The notes under the pieces were generated by a model. It did not search any database, was not told the DNA's origin, and worked only from the letters and a program-made list of their open reading frames with translations. A stretch of DNA of 61,088 bases from Halobacillus aidingensis (GTDB taxonomy: Bacteria > Bacillota > Bacilli > Bacillales > Halobacillaceae), in the NCBI RefSeq assembly GCF_900104185.1, contig NZ_FNIZ01000023.1, forward strand, positions 1-61,088, written 5' to 3'. Numbering within the stretch: position 1 is the first letter of the stretch; each line of letters opens with the position of its first letter. Made by a program: the position numbers and the translations under genes. Of the stretch, positions 41,635 through 50,456 are shown piece by piece.

Positions 41635-42270
41635 TCACTCCAAATGATCGTTTACAACTCGTTGTGCGAATTGGAAGCTATTGCTCGGCACGGCAATTTT
41701 GAATGCAAGCTGGTTGGAATTCAAGTTAAAGCGATCGACCTTTACATTGAAATTGCTTGCCGTGTCCATTTGAGTGACAGCTACATAAATATTTTCTTCA
41801 TTTGGATTTACAATGACCCATTCAGGTAAGTTGTAGTTGTCTTTCACGAATTCCAATACTTTTTTATTTGGGAGGGGGAGCTTCCCTAAGGAGATCTTCT
41901 CTTGTCTTAACACAAGATCTCCGTTTTTCTGCACTTCAGGATGTAACTCTACATTAATGGGGATGACCTGATCAAAGGCCTTGATGTTCCCTGATAAAGT
42001 AACATTTCGGTCTAAGGTGATGGAGTAATCGAAGACCGTTTGGGTTGAGAGTTCTGAGAGGTACTCATTGGCGAGTTGCTCCATATTCTCTTTTGTGGAA
42101 ACGATGGTGAACTCTGCATCAGGGCTTTCTTTCTCCTGATCCACATTAACGATGGTATAAGAGCTTGGTAAGAAAACTAAAGCGACAAGCCAGATGACAA
42201 CCCCTACATTAATCAGAGCTAAAAGCCAAAAGGATGTTCTCCATTTATTATTTAACAATAGTCGTTTCAT
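41635..42270 (-). CDS. ypmS: YpmS-family membrane-anchored protein
   Basis: A 211-residue protein of the YpmS (DUF2140) family. A basic N-terminus (MKRLLLNNKWR) leads into one membrane helix (FWLLALINVGVVIWLVALVFL), and the remainder is an extracytoplasmic beta-rich domain. The stretch FDQVIPINVELHPEVQKNGDLVLRQEKISLGKLPLP is typical of the family, whose role is unknown. AGGTGG lies 10 bases before the chosen ATG. It follows ypmR by 17 bases on the same strand, the same order as in B. subtilis. Confidence 0.88.
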   Translation of the reverse strand: MKRLLLNNKWRTSFWLLALINVGVVIWLVALVFLPSSYTIVNVDQEKESPDAEFTIVSTKENMEQLANEYLSELSTQTVFDYSITLDRNVTLSGNIKAFDQVIPINVELHPEVQKNGDLVLRQEKISLGKLPLPNKKVLEFVKDNYNLPEWVIVNPNEENIYVAVTQMDTASNFNVKVDRFNLNSNQLAFKIAVPSNSFQFAQRVVNDHLE

Positions 42271-42287
42271 CTTATACATTCCACCTG

Positions 42288-43214
42288 TTATTGTTCGATG
42301 TCTTCTCTAATGTATTGTAACACGCGCTCCGCCATCTTTTTATAACCTCTTTCATTGGGATGGAAAAGGTCTTCTTCCCAAAGAAGCTCTTCTTCGTTTC
42401 CTTCAAACAAGTCTCTAATGGGTATGAAGGTGGCCTGTTCGTAGTCAGCGGTGACTCGACGACTGATGTCATTCCAATCTCCCATAATTTTCCCGAGTTC
42501 GGGAATGTTAGTGAAGTATTGGTTAAAAGGATTATAGAGACCCACTAGATACACAGGGGCATCAGGATTCAATTCCTGGACCCGACTGAAAATGTTACGC
42601 ATCCGTTTCTCATAACCTTCTTGTTCCTCAACGAAGTCCTGATAATTCAAGCTTGTAAAATTATTTTTCACTACTTTCATGACATCGTTGGCGCCGATGG
42701 TAATCAGAATCAGGTCCGCTTCTTGGAGGGACTCGGCAATTTTTTCGTCTTCCATTCGTTCAAGCATTTGGTCTGTCCGATTTCCTCGTTTTCCGTAGTT
42801 TGTTATATTGAGGGTTTCTGTATCCGGGTTAGCATTGAAAGTTTTTTCAAGGATCCCTATATATCCGCCATTTTCTGTAGAGTCGCCGACACCTTGTGTC
42901 AAAGAATCACCAATAGCTACGATATTCAGGTCATCTTTTATAAACACATCCCGGGCACTTTCAATCACACTAGTAAAGACCTCACGTAATCCTTCACTCA
43001 GTTTCCCTTCTTTTTCTTCACTTTCCTGTTCATCTTCTTCGGGTTCATCGGTTTCAATCTGTTGTTCTTGAGCGGGGATGGTTTCCGCTGGTTGCTCTGA
43101 TTCTTTCGGTTCAGTCGACAGTTCTTCTTCCGGGGTATATATAAAAGCTGCTATGATAAAAAAGGCGATCAAGAAGGAGAGTGCGACGGCTGCCATCCAT
43201 CTCCATTTTTTCAA
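42288..43214 (-). CDS. ypmR: SGNH/GDSL-type extracytoplasmic hydrolase (YpmR)
   Basis: A 308-residue lipase/esterase-like protein. After a signal-anchor helix (WRWMAAVALSFLIAFFIIAAF) and a long acidic linker (Glu/Pro-rich, to about residue 80), the SGNH domain shows block I IVAIGDSLTQGVGD with the catalytic Ser, block III Gly/Asn (ITIGANDVMK) and block V DLFHPNERGYKKMAE with Asp and His. TTG is taken as start because AGGAGGG lies 8 bases before it. It is probably co-transcribed with ypmS; a TTCCCAT-CTA-ATGGGAA dyad lies upstream. Substrate unknown. Confidence 0.88.
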   Translation of the reverse strand: MKKWRWMAAVALSFLIAFFIIAAFIYTPEEELSTEPKESEQPAETIPAQEQQIETDEPEEDEQESEEKEGKLSEGLREVFTSVIESARDVFIKDDLNIVAIGDSLTQGVGDSTENGGYIGILEKTFNANPDTETLNITNYGKRGNRTDQMLERMEDEKIAESLQEADLILITIGANDVMKVVKNNFTSLNYQDFVEEQEGYEKRMRNIFSRVQELNPDAPVYLVGLYNPFNQYFTNIPELGKIMGDWNDISRRVTADYEQATFIPIRDLFEGNEEELLWEEDLFHPNERGYKKMAERVLQYIREDIEQ

Positions 43215-43259
43215 GGCTGAATCCCTCCTGAAGGGTAATCTCACTTCTATTATATGTGC

Positions 43260-43276
43260 TTCCCATCTAATGGGAA
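43260..43276. promoter_or_regulatory. TTCCCAT-N3-ATGGGAA palindrome
   Basis: A perfect 7-bp inverted repeat with a 3-base centre, 45 bases upstream of the ypmR start and 111 before the divergent helicase gene. Its TTCCC / GGGAA arms recur at 12507 and 34375. Confidence 0.4.
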
Positions 43277-43387
43277 ATGAAAAGTTTTAACCACAATTAT
43301 ATCATGGTCCTATACAATAGACATACGGAAAAGAGTGTAAGAAGATGAGGGTAAGAAAATAAAACCGCTAAGCAGGGAGGGAAATCG

Positions 43388-45667
43388 ATGGACACACAAA
43401 TGACGATTTCCGTTAGAGACCTTGTCTCCTATGTGTACAGGACGGGAAGTATTGACGAACGTTTCCAAACGAATACAGCGCTTGTGGAAGGAACGGCCAT
43501 ACATCAAGAAGTACAAAAGAAGTATAAAGAAAAAGACGAATCAGAAGTCTTTCTGGAATATGAGTTTCAACAGGAAGGGTTGAATCTTAAGGTACAGGGA
43601 CGGTGTGATGGTTTATTGGACACAGAAGAAGGTCCGGTGATTGATGAAATCAAATCCACCTCAAGGGATCTTGAAGAAATTGATGATACCACTTATCCCC
43701 TTTATTGGGCCCAAGCCAAAGGGTATGCCTTTATTTATGCAGCACAAGAAGAGCTTCAAAAAATCCAGGTGCAGTTGACGTATGTCCAGAAAAGAACAAA
43801 AGACAAAAAGCGGATTCTACGTACATTTACATACGAGGAATTGCATCAATTCATGGAAGAAACAGTCAGCGAATACGCGTCTTATGCGCGGATTCTTCTT
43901 CATATACGAGAGCAAAAAGAAAAAACAGTCCCTGATTTGAATTTTCCATTTCCGAGTTATCGTGACGGCCAGCGGAAACTAGCAGGAAGTGTCTACCGCA
44001 CGATTGAAGAAAAGAGGAACCTGTTTGCCCAAGCGCCGACAGGGATTGGGAAGACGATATCCACCCTTTTTCCAGCTATTAAAGCGTTGCAGTTGGAAGG
44101 TTTGGAAAGAATTTATTATTTAACGGCAAAGACAATTACAAGAGCGACGGCAGAAGAAGCTCTACAGAAGATGGGAGAAAGGGGACTTAAGCTCCGATCA
44201 GTTACATTGACAGCAAAAGATAAAATCTGTTTCCAGGAAGAAACAATTTGTCAGCCGGACTACTGTGAATTTGCCGACGGTTACTATGATCGAATCAATG
44301 GAGCAATTGTTGATATTCTGCTCCATGAAACACAGATGACACGTTCGGTTATTGAATCGTATGCAAGGAAACATAAAGTTTGCCCCTTCGAATTTTCACT
44401 GGACCTTACGGATGTGTCTGATGTGATTATTGGGGACTACAATTATATCTTCGACCCTCGGGTTTCTCTGAAAAGATTAATGCCCGATCGGAAGAAAAAA
44501 ACAGCGCTGCTCGTGGATGAAAGTCATAACCTTGTAGAGCGTGCTCGCGAGATGTATTCCGCCTCCATTGCCAAGCAATCCTATGAAAGCGTTGCGGCTG
44601 AATGGGATGGGGAAGAAGATAGCTTAGTCAAAGTGGCTGACGCGATCGGAAAAGATTTAGAGCGTTTTTATTCTTCCACGGAAGAATTCACCCAACTGGA
44701 TCAGGTGCCCGGAGAGTTGGAGGAAAACATAGAACGTTTCCTTTCAGAGGCGGAGTCGCTTTTGCAGGAGGATACGGAAGGGGAAAGATCTGAACGGCTG
44801 ATGGATGTATATTTTCAGTCTCAGAGGTTTTTAAAAATCCTCGAATATGTAGATGAACACTATCGTTTGTTGGGGGAGAGTACGCGAGAGGGAAACTTCA
44901 TATTAAAGCTGTTTTGTCTTGATCCTTCTCACGTACTAAGCGAAACGACGAAAACTTTCAGGTCAGGGGTGTTTTTTTCAGCGACTCTTTCACCATTTGC
45001 TTATTATAAAGAGATGCTAGGGGGCACCAAAGAAGATTATATTTTACATTTGCCCTCTCCGTATGACTCATCACAAATTGATGTGATGATCACTCCCTTG
45101 TCGACGAGGTATAAGAGCAGGGAGAAGACGGTTGGTGAACTGACCAAACGCCTGTATGAACAGGTGGAACTCCATGAAGGGAATCATCTTTTCTTTTTCC
45201 CTTCGTATCACTATATGGAAATGGTCTATCGTGAATTCAAAAACTTCTCTCCTGTGGATGCGGTCATGCAGGAGAGAGGGATGGATGAAGAAAGAAGAGA
45301 AGACTTTCTTGCTCAATTTGAGGAAGGAGGCCGACTCGTCGGTTTCGCTGTGCTGGGAGGGATATTCTCTGAAGGTGTAGACCTTCGTGGGGATCGGTTG
45401 AACGGTGTAGCAGTGGTAGGTATTGGGCTTGCTCCCAGAAGCTTTGAAAAGGAATTGATCAAAGATTATTTTAATCAAAAAGGAAGAAACGGCTATGATT
45501 ATGCCTATGTTTATCCGGGAATGAACAAGGTGTTGCAAGCAGGCGGGCGGTTAATCCGTTCAGAAGAGGATCACGGATCGATTCAGCTTGTCGATGACCG
45601 CTTTCTTTCGCGCAAATATTTGCAGCTTCTACCTGATGATTGGGGAAATTATCGAATTCTTAAATGA
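43388..45667 (+). CDS. DinG/XPD-like helicase fused to a PD-(D/E)XK nuclease
   Basis: A 759-residue nuclease-helicase. The N-terminal 170 residues form a Cas4/RecB-like nuclease: HQEVQKKY, Asp74 (GRCDGLLD), Glu87-Ile-Lys89 (VIDEIKSTS) and QAKGYAFIYA. The helicase follows, with Walker A APTGIGKT (216-223), four Cys (281, 288, 293, 332) in the XPD/DinG iron-sulfur position, the DEAH-like VDESHN (near 377), FFSATLSPF and a final AGGRLIRSEED. It should unwind DNA 5'-3' and may cut it. GGGAGGG precedes the ATG. An orphan methyltransferase converges on it 55 bases away. Confidence 0.87.
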   Translation: MDTQMTISVRDLVSYVYRTGSIDERFQTNTALVEGTAIHQEVQKKYKEKDESEVFLEYEFQQEGLNLKVQGRCDGLLDTEEGPVIDEIKSTSRDLEEIDDTTYPLYWAQAKGYAFIYAAQEELQKIQVQLTYVQKRTKDKKRILRTFTYEELHQFMEETVSEYASYARILLHIREQKEKTVPDLNFPFPSYRDGQRKLAGSVYRTIEEKRNLFAQAPTGIGKTISTLFPAIKALQLEGLERIYYLTAKTITRATAEEALQKMGERGLKLRSVTLTAKDKICFQEETICQPDYCEFADGYYDRINGAIVDILLHETQMTRSVIESYARKHKVCPFEFSLDLTDVSDVIIGDYNYIFDPRVSLKRLMPDRKKKTALLVDESHNLVERAREMYSASIAKQSYESVAAEWDGEEDSLVKVADAIGKDLERFYSSTEEFTQLDQVPGELEENIERFLSEAESLLQEDTEGERSERLMDVYFQSQRFLKILEYVDEHYRLLGESTREGNFILKLFCLDPSHVLSETTKTFRSGVFFSATLSPFAYYKEMLGGTKEDYILHLPSPYDSSQIDVMITPLSTRYKSREKTVGELTKRLYEQVELHEGNHLFFFPSYHYMEMVYREFKNFSPVDAVMQERGMDEERREDFLAQFEEGGRLVGFAVLGGIFSEGVDLRGDRLNGVAVVGIGLAPRSFEKELIKDYFNQKGRNGYDYAYVYPGMNKVLQAGGRLIRSEEDHGSIQLVDDRFLSRKYLQLLPDDWGNYRILK

Positions 45668-45721
45668 TTTGATTTCCCAGGAAATATTGTGCCGGAAAAT
45701 GAGAGGGGAGGTGGAGAAGAG

Positions 45722-47170
45722 TCAAATCTTCTCCATAATATCATGGCAGAAATCATGGACTTTCGAACGACTGAAACTCGATATTCCATAGATTTCATAA
45801 ACGGTTTGATCCACCAACGACTGCCATTCACCGGTTTGAAAAGATGGATCCTCTTTCTTCTTATCAACGATATTCCGAGCTGTTTCAATCATTACCAGCT
45901 TTTGCAGAGGATCAGGTTCTATGTAAGGAATCTTCTTGATGTAGCCGGAGGTAATCATGTTGGTTCGGTTGAGAACTTTTCTTACCATATATTTGATCAA
46001 CTTGCTGTTTAACAGCCCGAGGAAGTAGTATAGATCTTCCTCATGTTCTGGAAAGAGGTTGGCGTTCACACCGAACAAGGAGCCTTCCGGAAGTAAAGCA
46101 GCCGAGAAATCTACTCCCATGGACGAGCATGTAATGCCTCTCTGATAGAAATACGACCGGTTCCGTACCGTGAAGTTTTCCCCTTTATTGACATATTCAG
46201 GCCAATTTTTATGGATGTAGTATTTAGGTTCATAATACCAGGCATCTTTTCTACCGCCATTTTTGTAAAAAGGAATCCAGTCCGAGGGCGCATGCTCGTT
46301 CTTGAATTCCCGTAAGAAAGAACGGTCATCTCCGGTAGATATGCCTGTCCCTCCTTTCAGGACACTTCCAAGTGGCTGGTAGGGGACTTTGAAGTGCCTC
46401 AAGATATCTTCAGGAACATTGATCGCAAAGTTATGAGCAGGCATCTGCTCAAACGTTTGCTGGGATAGATATTGAATGTTGTCCTCTGGTGGATGATTGT
46501 AATTTTGCTCATTCAGGCGGTCGACTAACCTCATTTGTGTGAAGGCAGCTGCTTCCATGTCTCTTTTCTTTAGAGTAATGATAGCTGTACGCACATCCGC
46601 TTTCCCTATATGGAAAAGGCGTCTGGGAGCAAGAACGATTTCTTTGATTTCGGTCTCTTTTAGTAGAAATTCACGAAAGTTTTTGTAGTAAATGTTTGTA
46701 AGAAATGAGTCCTGTACAATCATGGTCATCACTCCACCAGGCTTCAAGCATTGTATGCCTTTGTGAATAAAGAGGGAATATAAGTTATGGATGCCGATTT
46801 TTCCAAATTCGCGTTCTATTCTTTCACGGTTTTCGGAAAAGTAAGGGCTTTGGCGCTTGGACTTATAGGGAGGATTACCTATGATTGCATCATATTGCCC
46901 TTGTTGATCAACCTTTAGAAAATCTTCATAGTAGAAATGAACATCTGGGTGAGGAGACGCTGTTTTCTGGTCGATATCAAAGGCATAGAGGTTTTCTGCT
47001 GTAAGGCCTTCTTCCAGCAGTGTATGGATGAAAATACCATCCCCGGTAGCAGGGTCTAGAATCTTCAGGTCGCTCTTCTCTGGAAGTTCTGATAGAAGTT
47101 TCCGAGTCATATATTGCACCGTTTCTTTCGGGGTCGTATATTGACCCATCATCCTTTGAGGAGAAAACAT
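45722..47170 (-). CDS. Orphan N6-adenine DNA methyltransferase
   Basis: A 482-residue class I SAM-dependent methyltransferase of the type II gamma / TaqI-like group. Motif I DPATGDG (39-45), motif IV NPPY (99-102) and GGVMTMIVQDSFL are in the catalytic half; the C-terminal half (about 250-470) looks like a TaqI-type target-recognition domain (FLGLLNSKLIKYMVRKV, SGYIKKIPYIEP). Neither a nuclease motif nor an adjacent restriction gene is visible, so it may mark DNA for regulation, as does B. subtilis DnmA. GGAGGGGGAG fixes the start. Recognition site unknown. Confidence 0.85.
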   Translation of the reverse strand: MFSPQRMMGQYTTPKETVQYMTRKLLSELPEKSDLKILDPATGDGIFIHTLLEEGLTAENLYAFDIDQKTASPHPDVHFYYEDFLKVDQQGQYDAIIGNPPYKSKRQSPYFSENRERIEREFGKIGIHNLYSLFIHKGIQCLKPGGVMTMIVQDSFLTNIYYKNFREFLLKETEIKEIVLAPRRLFHIGKADVRTAIITLKKRDMEAAAFTQMRLVDRLNEQNYNHPPEDNIQYLSQQTFEQMPAHNFAINVPEDILRHFKVPYQPLGSVLKGGTGISTGDDRSFLREFKNEHAPSDWIPFYKNGGRKDAWYYEPKYYIHKNWPEYVNKGENFTVRNRSYFYQRGITCSSMGVDFSAALLPEGSLFGVNANLFPEHEEDLYYFLGLLNSKLIKYMVRKVLNRTNMITSGYIKKIPYIEPDPLQKLVMIETARNIVDKKKEDPSFQTGEWQSLVDQTVYEIYGISSFSRSKVHDFCHDIMEKI

Positions 47171-47282
47171 ATACTCCCCCTCCTACTTTTTGAGTCTATA
47201 TTACTACATCAAGAGGGAGAAGTCACCATTTAATAGGTTATAATTACCTAGTTAAAAAGAATGATAGAGGAGTGGTATAGCG

Positions 47283-47780
47283 ATGCCATGGATTAAACCT
47301 GTAAAACAAAAAGAAATGAAGGAACTCAATGTACAACACAACATGCCGAATCCAGCCCCTTTGTTTGATCGGCTGCTGGCGAATGATGAGAAGTTATATG
47401 AAGCTTTTCTTCCCTTGCAGAAAGCGATCAAAGAGACAGACTTCCCAGACGATTTGAGAGAAGCTGTAATCACGTTCGTTTCTATGAAGAATGGCTGCAA
47501 ATACTGTACCGATAGTCACTCCAAATTACTTGAAGAGCTGGTAGATCAAGAGGATGTGCTGAAATGGCTTAACAATTATAAGGAATCCAACATGAGTGAG
47601 GAATGGAAAGCGGTACTCACCTATGCGGACCGCTTAATTGCAAAACCAGTAAAAGTGACAAAAGATGATGCGGAACGGTTGAAGGAATATGGGTATGATG
47701 CTCAGAAAATGGCAGCATTGAATCAAACCGTTGCTTATACAAGTTATACGAACCAACTTTCTATGGGGTTGGGACTATAA
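47283..47780 (+). CDS. AhpD-like carboxymuconolactone decarboxylase family protein
   Basis: A 165-residue all-helical protein of the CMD/AhpD superfamily, peroxidase-related branch. The redox motif is MKNGCKYCTDSHSKLL (CxxC with a nearby His), as in AhpD alkylhydroperoxidases. The remainder (FDRLLANDEKLYEAFLPLQKA, AALNQTVAYTSYTNQLSMGLG) fits the family. It probably protects against peroxides as a thiol reductant, although the actual partner is not seen. AGAGGAGTGG precedes the ATG, and a terminator follows. It is divergent from the methyltransferase. Confidence 0.82.
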   Translation: MPWIKPVKQKEMKELNVQHNMPNPAPLFDRLLANDEKLYEAFLPLQKAIKETDFPDDLREAVITFVSMKNGCKYCTDSHSKLLEELVDQEDVLKWLNNYKESNMSEEWKAVLTYADRLIAKPVKVTKDDAERLKEYGYDAQKMAALNQTVAYTSYTNQLSMGLGL

Positions 47781-47787
47781 ATATTAA

Positions 47788-47820
47788 AAAGGAGTGCCGG
47801 TTATCATGGCACTCCTTTTG
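47788..47820 (+). terminator. Terminator of the AhpD-like gene
   Basis: Stem AAGGAGTGCC / GGCACTCCTT with a 10-base loop, followed by TTGTTA. Confidence 0.75.
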
Positions 47821-47840
47821 TTAACTATAAAAAAAGTTAG

Positions 47841-47870
47841 TTGACATTATGAGGTGAATTCTCGTATCTT
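47841..47870 (+). promoter_or_regulatory. Sigma-A type promoter of bioY
   Basis: TTGACA (47841-47846), 18-base spacer, TATCTT (47865-47870). A BirA operator would be expected here for a biotin-repressed gene, but I could not find a convincing long dyad. Confidence 0.5.
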
Positions 47871-47911
47871 AATAATAGTTAAAGAGATTTTATATATAGG
47901 AGGACACCGTA

Positions 47912-48499
47912 ATGAAACCATCTCGTTTATCGGCTTACGACATTACTTTGGGAAGCTTATTCGTTGCTCTCATGGCGATCGGAGCCAACATCACCGCATT
48001 TATGCCATTCTTGCAGGTCATGGGCGTACCGCTGACGCTTCAAACATTCTTTGCCATCCTGGCAGGACTCGTCCTGGGGAGCAGGTTAGGCTCATTCTCT
48101 GTTCTTGTTTATGCCCTTCTGGGACTGGTGGGTGCACCCATTTTTGCTGGATTTAAAGGTGGAGTATCCACACTCATATCGCCAACATTTGGATTTATTT
48201 TATCTTTTATTGTCGTCGCTTATGCTGTTGGAAAGATTGCAGAGTCTAAACGGAACCTTCCGACCTATATCACCGCAGCCCTTGTCGGAATTGTGTTGAA
48301 CTATTTTATTGGTGTCAATCTATTCTATCTCGCTATGAACTTCTGGGTTGGAGGGGATGGTATTGGATTTGTTCTGGCCTGGTCAAGCATGGTGCCATTT
48401 TTAATTAAAGATGTCGGCTTAGCCATCGTGTCCGCATTTTTTGCTATCCGATTAGAAAAGTCGTTGTTACAACGTACTCCGTTAAGACAAGCCGCATAA
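47912..48499 (+). CDS. bioY: Biotin transporter BioY
   Basis: A 195-residue S-component of an ECF-type biotin uptake system with six membrane helices. Typical regions: LGSLFVALMAIGANITAFMPF, the loop VMGVPLTLQTFFAILAGLVLGSRLG, GAPIFAGFKGGVSTLISPTFGFI and NYFIGVNLFYLAMNFW. Energy-coupling ATPases are not in the window, so it works alone or with shared EcfAT. AGGAGGACA precedes the ATG; a good -35/-10 lies upstream and a strong terminator follows. Confidence 0.92.
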   Translation: MKPSRLSAYDITLGSLFVALMAIGANITAFMPFLQVMGVPLTLQTFFAILAGLVLGSRLGSFSVLVYALLGLVGAPIFAGFKGGVSTLISPTFGFILSFIVVAYAVGKIAESKRNLPTYITAALVGIVLNYFIGVNLFYLAMNFWVGGDGIGFVLAWSSMVPFLIKDVGLAIVSAFFAIRLEKSLLQRTPLRQAA

Positions 48500-48500
48500 G

Positions 48501-48535
48501 AAAAGAGATCCGCTATGGGGAGCGGATCTCTTTTT
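48501..48535. terminator. Bidirectional terminator of bioY and the convergent gene
   Basis: Stem AGAGATCCGCT / AGCGGATCTCT with a 6-base loop, A- and T-tracts on either side. It slightly overlaps the end of the minus-strand gene. Confidence 0.85.
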
Positions 48536-48935
48536 ATGCGTTCTCAGAAATTTGTTTACCGTGAACGAAAGTCATAATCGCAAATAAGACGAATGCGATG
48601 AGAAGAACTGTCCCTCCAACGATGAAGAAAATTGTGTTGAATGTGCTCAAACCTGGAAGCGGCTGGGTATAATACAGCCACATACCAACCGTTAAGCCGA
48701 ATACACCAAAGAACGATGTCCATACGTGGGCAGTTGCGAGCTTAGAATCTTTGGGTATGGAGAACACTCTATAATAAACACCGAAAGCAAAAAGAGAAAG
48801 CCATCCAACAACAAGGATGTGAGCGTGAATCGCGCTCAATTGCAGTCCCCCTCCGCCGGCCATATGGGAACCCATAAATGCGCCGATCAATGCGTAAATC
48901 GCAGCTACCCGCACAAAAAAACGAGTACGGTCCAT
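48534..48935 (-). CDS. Small haem-copper oxidase subunit I-like membrane protein
   Basis: A 133-residue protein with four membrane helices. GLQLSAIHAHILVVGWLSLFAFGVYYRVF resembles the His-containing helix of CcoN/NorB-type subunit I and of related short proteins often annotated cytochrome-c-oxidase-like. A second His lies in LATAHVWTSFF. It is far too short for a whole oxidase, so it may be a free-standing haem or NO-linked membrane protein. AGGAGGTG precedes the ATG. Its promoter carries a symmetric operator over the -35, which points to a repressor. Confidence 0.72.
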   Translation of the reverse strand: MDRTRFFVRVAAIYALIGAFMGSHMAGGGGLQLSAIHAHILVVGWLSLFAFGVYYRVFSIPKDSKLATAHVWTSFFGVFGLTVGMWLYYTQPLPGLSTFNTIFFIVGGTVLLIAFVLFAIMTFVHGKQISENA

Positions 48936-48971
48936 ATCAGTTCACCTCCTATTTTTTAATCACCTTTCGCC

Positions 48972-49000
48972 ATTATATCGAATGCTTCTCATTATGAGAA
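48972..49000 (-). promoter_or_regulatory. Promoter with a 7-1-7 operator over the -35
   Basis: On the minus strand, TTCTCA (49000-48995), exactly 17 bases, then TATAAT (48977-48972). The perfect palindrome TTCTCAT-T-ATGAGAA (48986-49000) covers the -35. Its 7-1-7 form recalls Fur/PerR/Zur boxes but the bases differ (PerR TTATAAT matches 5 of 7 per arm). Confidence 0.6.
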
Positions 49001-49113
49001 TGAAAAAGATAAAAGTGTCGTTAAACGTTCACTCCTATTTTTGGACTTTTGTGTGATTTGGATTGCTTGAAAGATTGAGCTATGATGAAAAAAGAAGCGA
49101 AGAGGAGTGATGA

Positions 49114-50217
49114 ATGTTGGAACATCGATTGGAACTATTTTCTCAATACTTAAAAGATACAAACGTTGATGCAGCGTTTATTAATTCAACAGAGAACTTT
49201 TTTTATTTGACGGGATTTCATACAGACCCACATGAAAGGTTGCTGGGATTGCTCGTTTTCCCTGAAGCGGATCCGATTGCTGTCCTGCCCGGGATGGAGA
49301 AAGGTCAAATCCGTGATGCTGGATGGACAAAGGAAATGATTGGTTATGCCGATCACGAAAACCCATGGCAGATGATGGCGGACAAGATGAAAGAGAACGG
49401 CATCGCCAATGTGAAAACAGTAGGGATAGAAAAACAAGTCCTTTCTTATGGCAGAAGTGAATCGTTTTTCGAGCTCTTTGAAAATGTGAAAGTGGAAGAC
49501 ATCGAAGGACAATTGAACAACATGCGTGTTGTCAAAGACGATCACGAAATCGGCATTATGAAAGAAGCGGCTGAGCTTGCAGATTTCGGTGTGAGCGTAG
49601 GTGTTGAAGCCCTTGAAGAGGGAACCACCGAAATGGAAGTGCTCGCAAAGATTGAATATGAACTGAAGAAGAAAGGCGTTGCGGAAATGTCCTTTTCCAC
49701 GATGGTCCTGTTCGGCGAAAAATCCGGTCAACCCCACGGGAACCCTGGGGACCGCCGCCTGAAGCCGGGGGATTTTGTCTTATTCGACCTTGGCGTCGTA
49801 TGGAAAGGGTATACGTCCGATATTACCCGCACGTTTGCTTATCGTTCGGTGAGTGAGGAACAAAAGGCGATTTACAATAAAGTGAAGGAAGCCTTGGAAG
49901 CCTCGCTTGCAATCAGTAAGCCGGGAACACGAATCGGGGATCTTGACCAAGTCGCACGTGACGTCATCACAGATGCAGGTTACGGAGACAAGTTCCCACA
50001 CCGCATCGGTCACGGTCTTGGAATCAACGTGCACGAATTCCCTTCCATGAGTCATTTGAATGATGGCGTCTTGAAGGAAGGCATGACGTACACGATCGAG
50101 CCTGGCATCTATGACCCGGAAGTCGGCGGCGTGCGTTTAGAAGACGATGTACTCGTTACGGAAGACGGGTATGTGACATTGACAAAAACACCGAAAGAAC
50201 TGCGTATCATTGAATAA
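49114..50217 (+). CDS. M24-family Xaa-Pro dipeptidase
   Basis: A 367-residue metallopeptidase that cleaves Xaa-Pro dipeptides in the cytoplasm. An N-terminal creatinase-like domain (1-130, NSTENFFYLTGFHTDPHERL) precedes the pita-bread domain with all five metal ligands: Asp225 (VLFDLGVV), Asp236 (YTSDITRTF), His300 (HRIGHGLG), Glu329 (YTIEPGIY) and Glu343 (VRLEDDVLV). It is of the PepQ/YkvY type rather than aminopeptidase P. AGGAGTG precedes the ATG. Monocistronic. Confidence 0.9.
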   Translation: MLEHRLELFSQYLKDTNVDAAFINSTENFFYLTGFHTDPHERLLGLLVFPEADPIAVLPGMEKGQIRDAGWTKEMIGYADHENPWQMMADKMKENGIANVKTVGIEKQVLSYGRSESFFELFENVKVEDIEGQLNNMRVVKDDHEIGIMKEAAELADFGVSVGVEALEEGTTEMEVLAKIEYELKKKGVAEMSFSTMVLFGEKSGQPHGNPGDRRLKPGDFVLFDLGVVWKGYTSDITRTFAYRSVSEEQKAIYNKVKEALEASLAISKPGTRIGDLDQVARDVITDAGYGDKFPHRIGHGLGINVHEFPSMSHLNDGVLKEGMTYTIEPGIYDPEVGGVRLEDDVLVTEDGYVTLTKTPKELRIIE

Positions 50218-50218
50218 A

Positions 50219-50249
50219 AGAAAGGCCGCCTTAGTTAGGCGGCCTTTTT
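50219..50249 (+). terminator. Terminator of the Xaa-Pro dipeptidase gene
   Basis: Stem AAAGGCCGCC / GGCGGCCTTT with a 7-base loop, followed by TT. The 207 bases after it up to liaI hold a -10 TATGAT (50419-50424) with a poor -35 and a CTACTA / TAGTAG dyad, as expected of an activator-dependent promoter. Confidence 0.8.
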
Positions 50250-50456
50250 GTGTGTTGCGGTGGGGATTGTCCTCCTCTAATTAATGGTCAACTTCCTCGT
50301 TCTACTGCTTAATACCCTCTACCATTTGTTCTGTCTCCACATTTTCAAACCTACTATACGCCTCTGGTCTTAGTAGAAAATATATCTCTGGCTCATTACG
50401 ACATGATTCTAATCTCGATATGATAAAAACAAGAAATCAGCAAGGAGGGAAAAACG

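Noticed and set aside
47820-47911. BirA operator upstream of bioY
   Set aside because: I looked for paired TTGTTAACC-like arms with 14-16 base spacing; only weak pieces are present.
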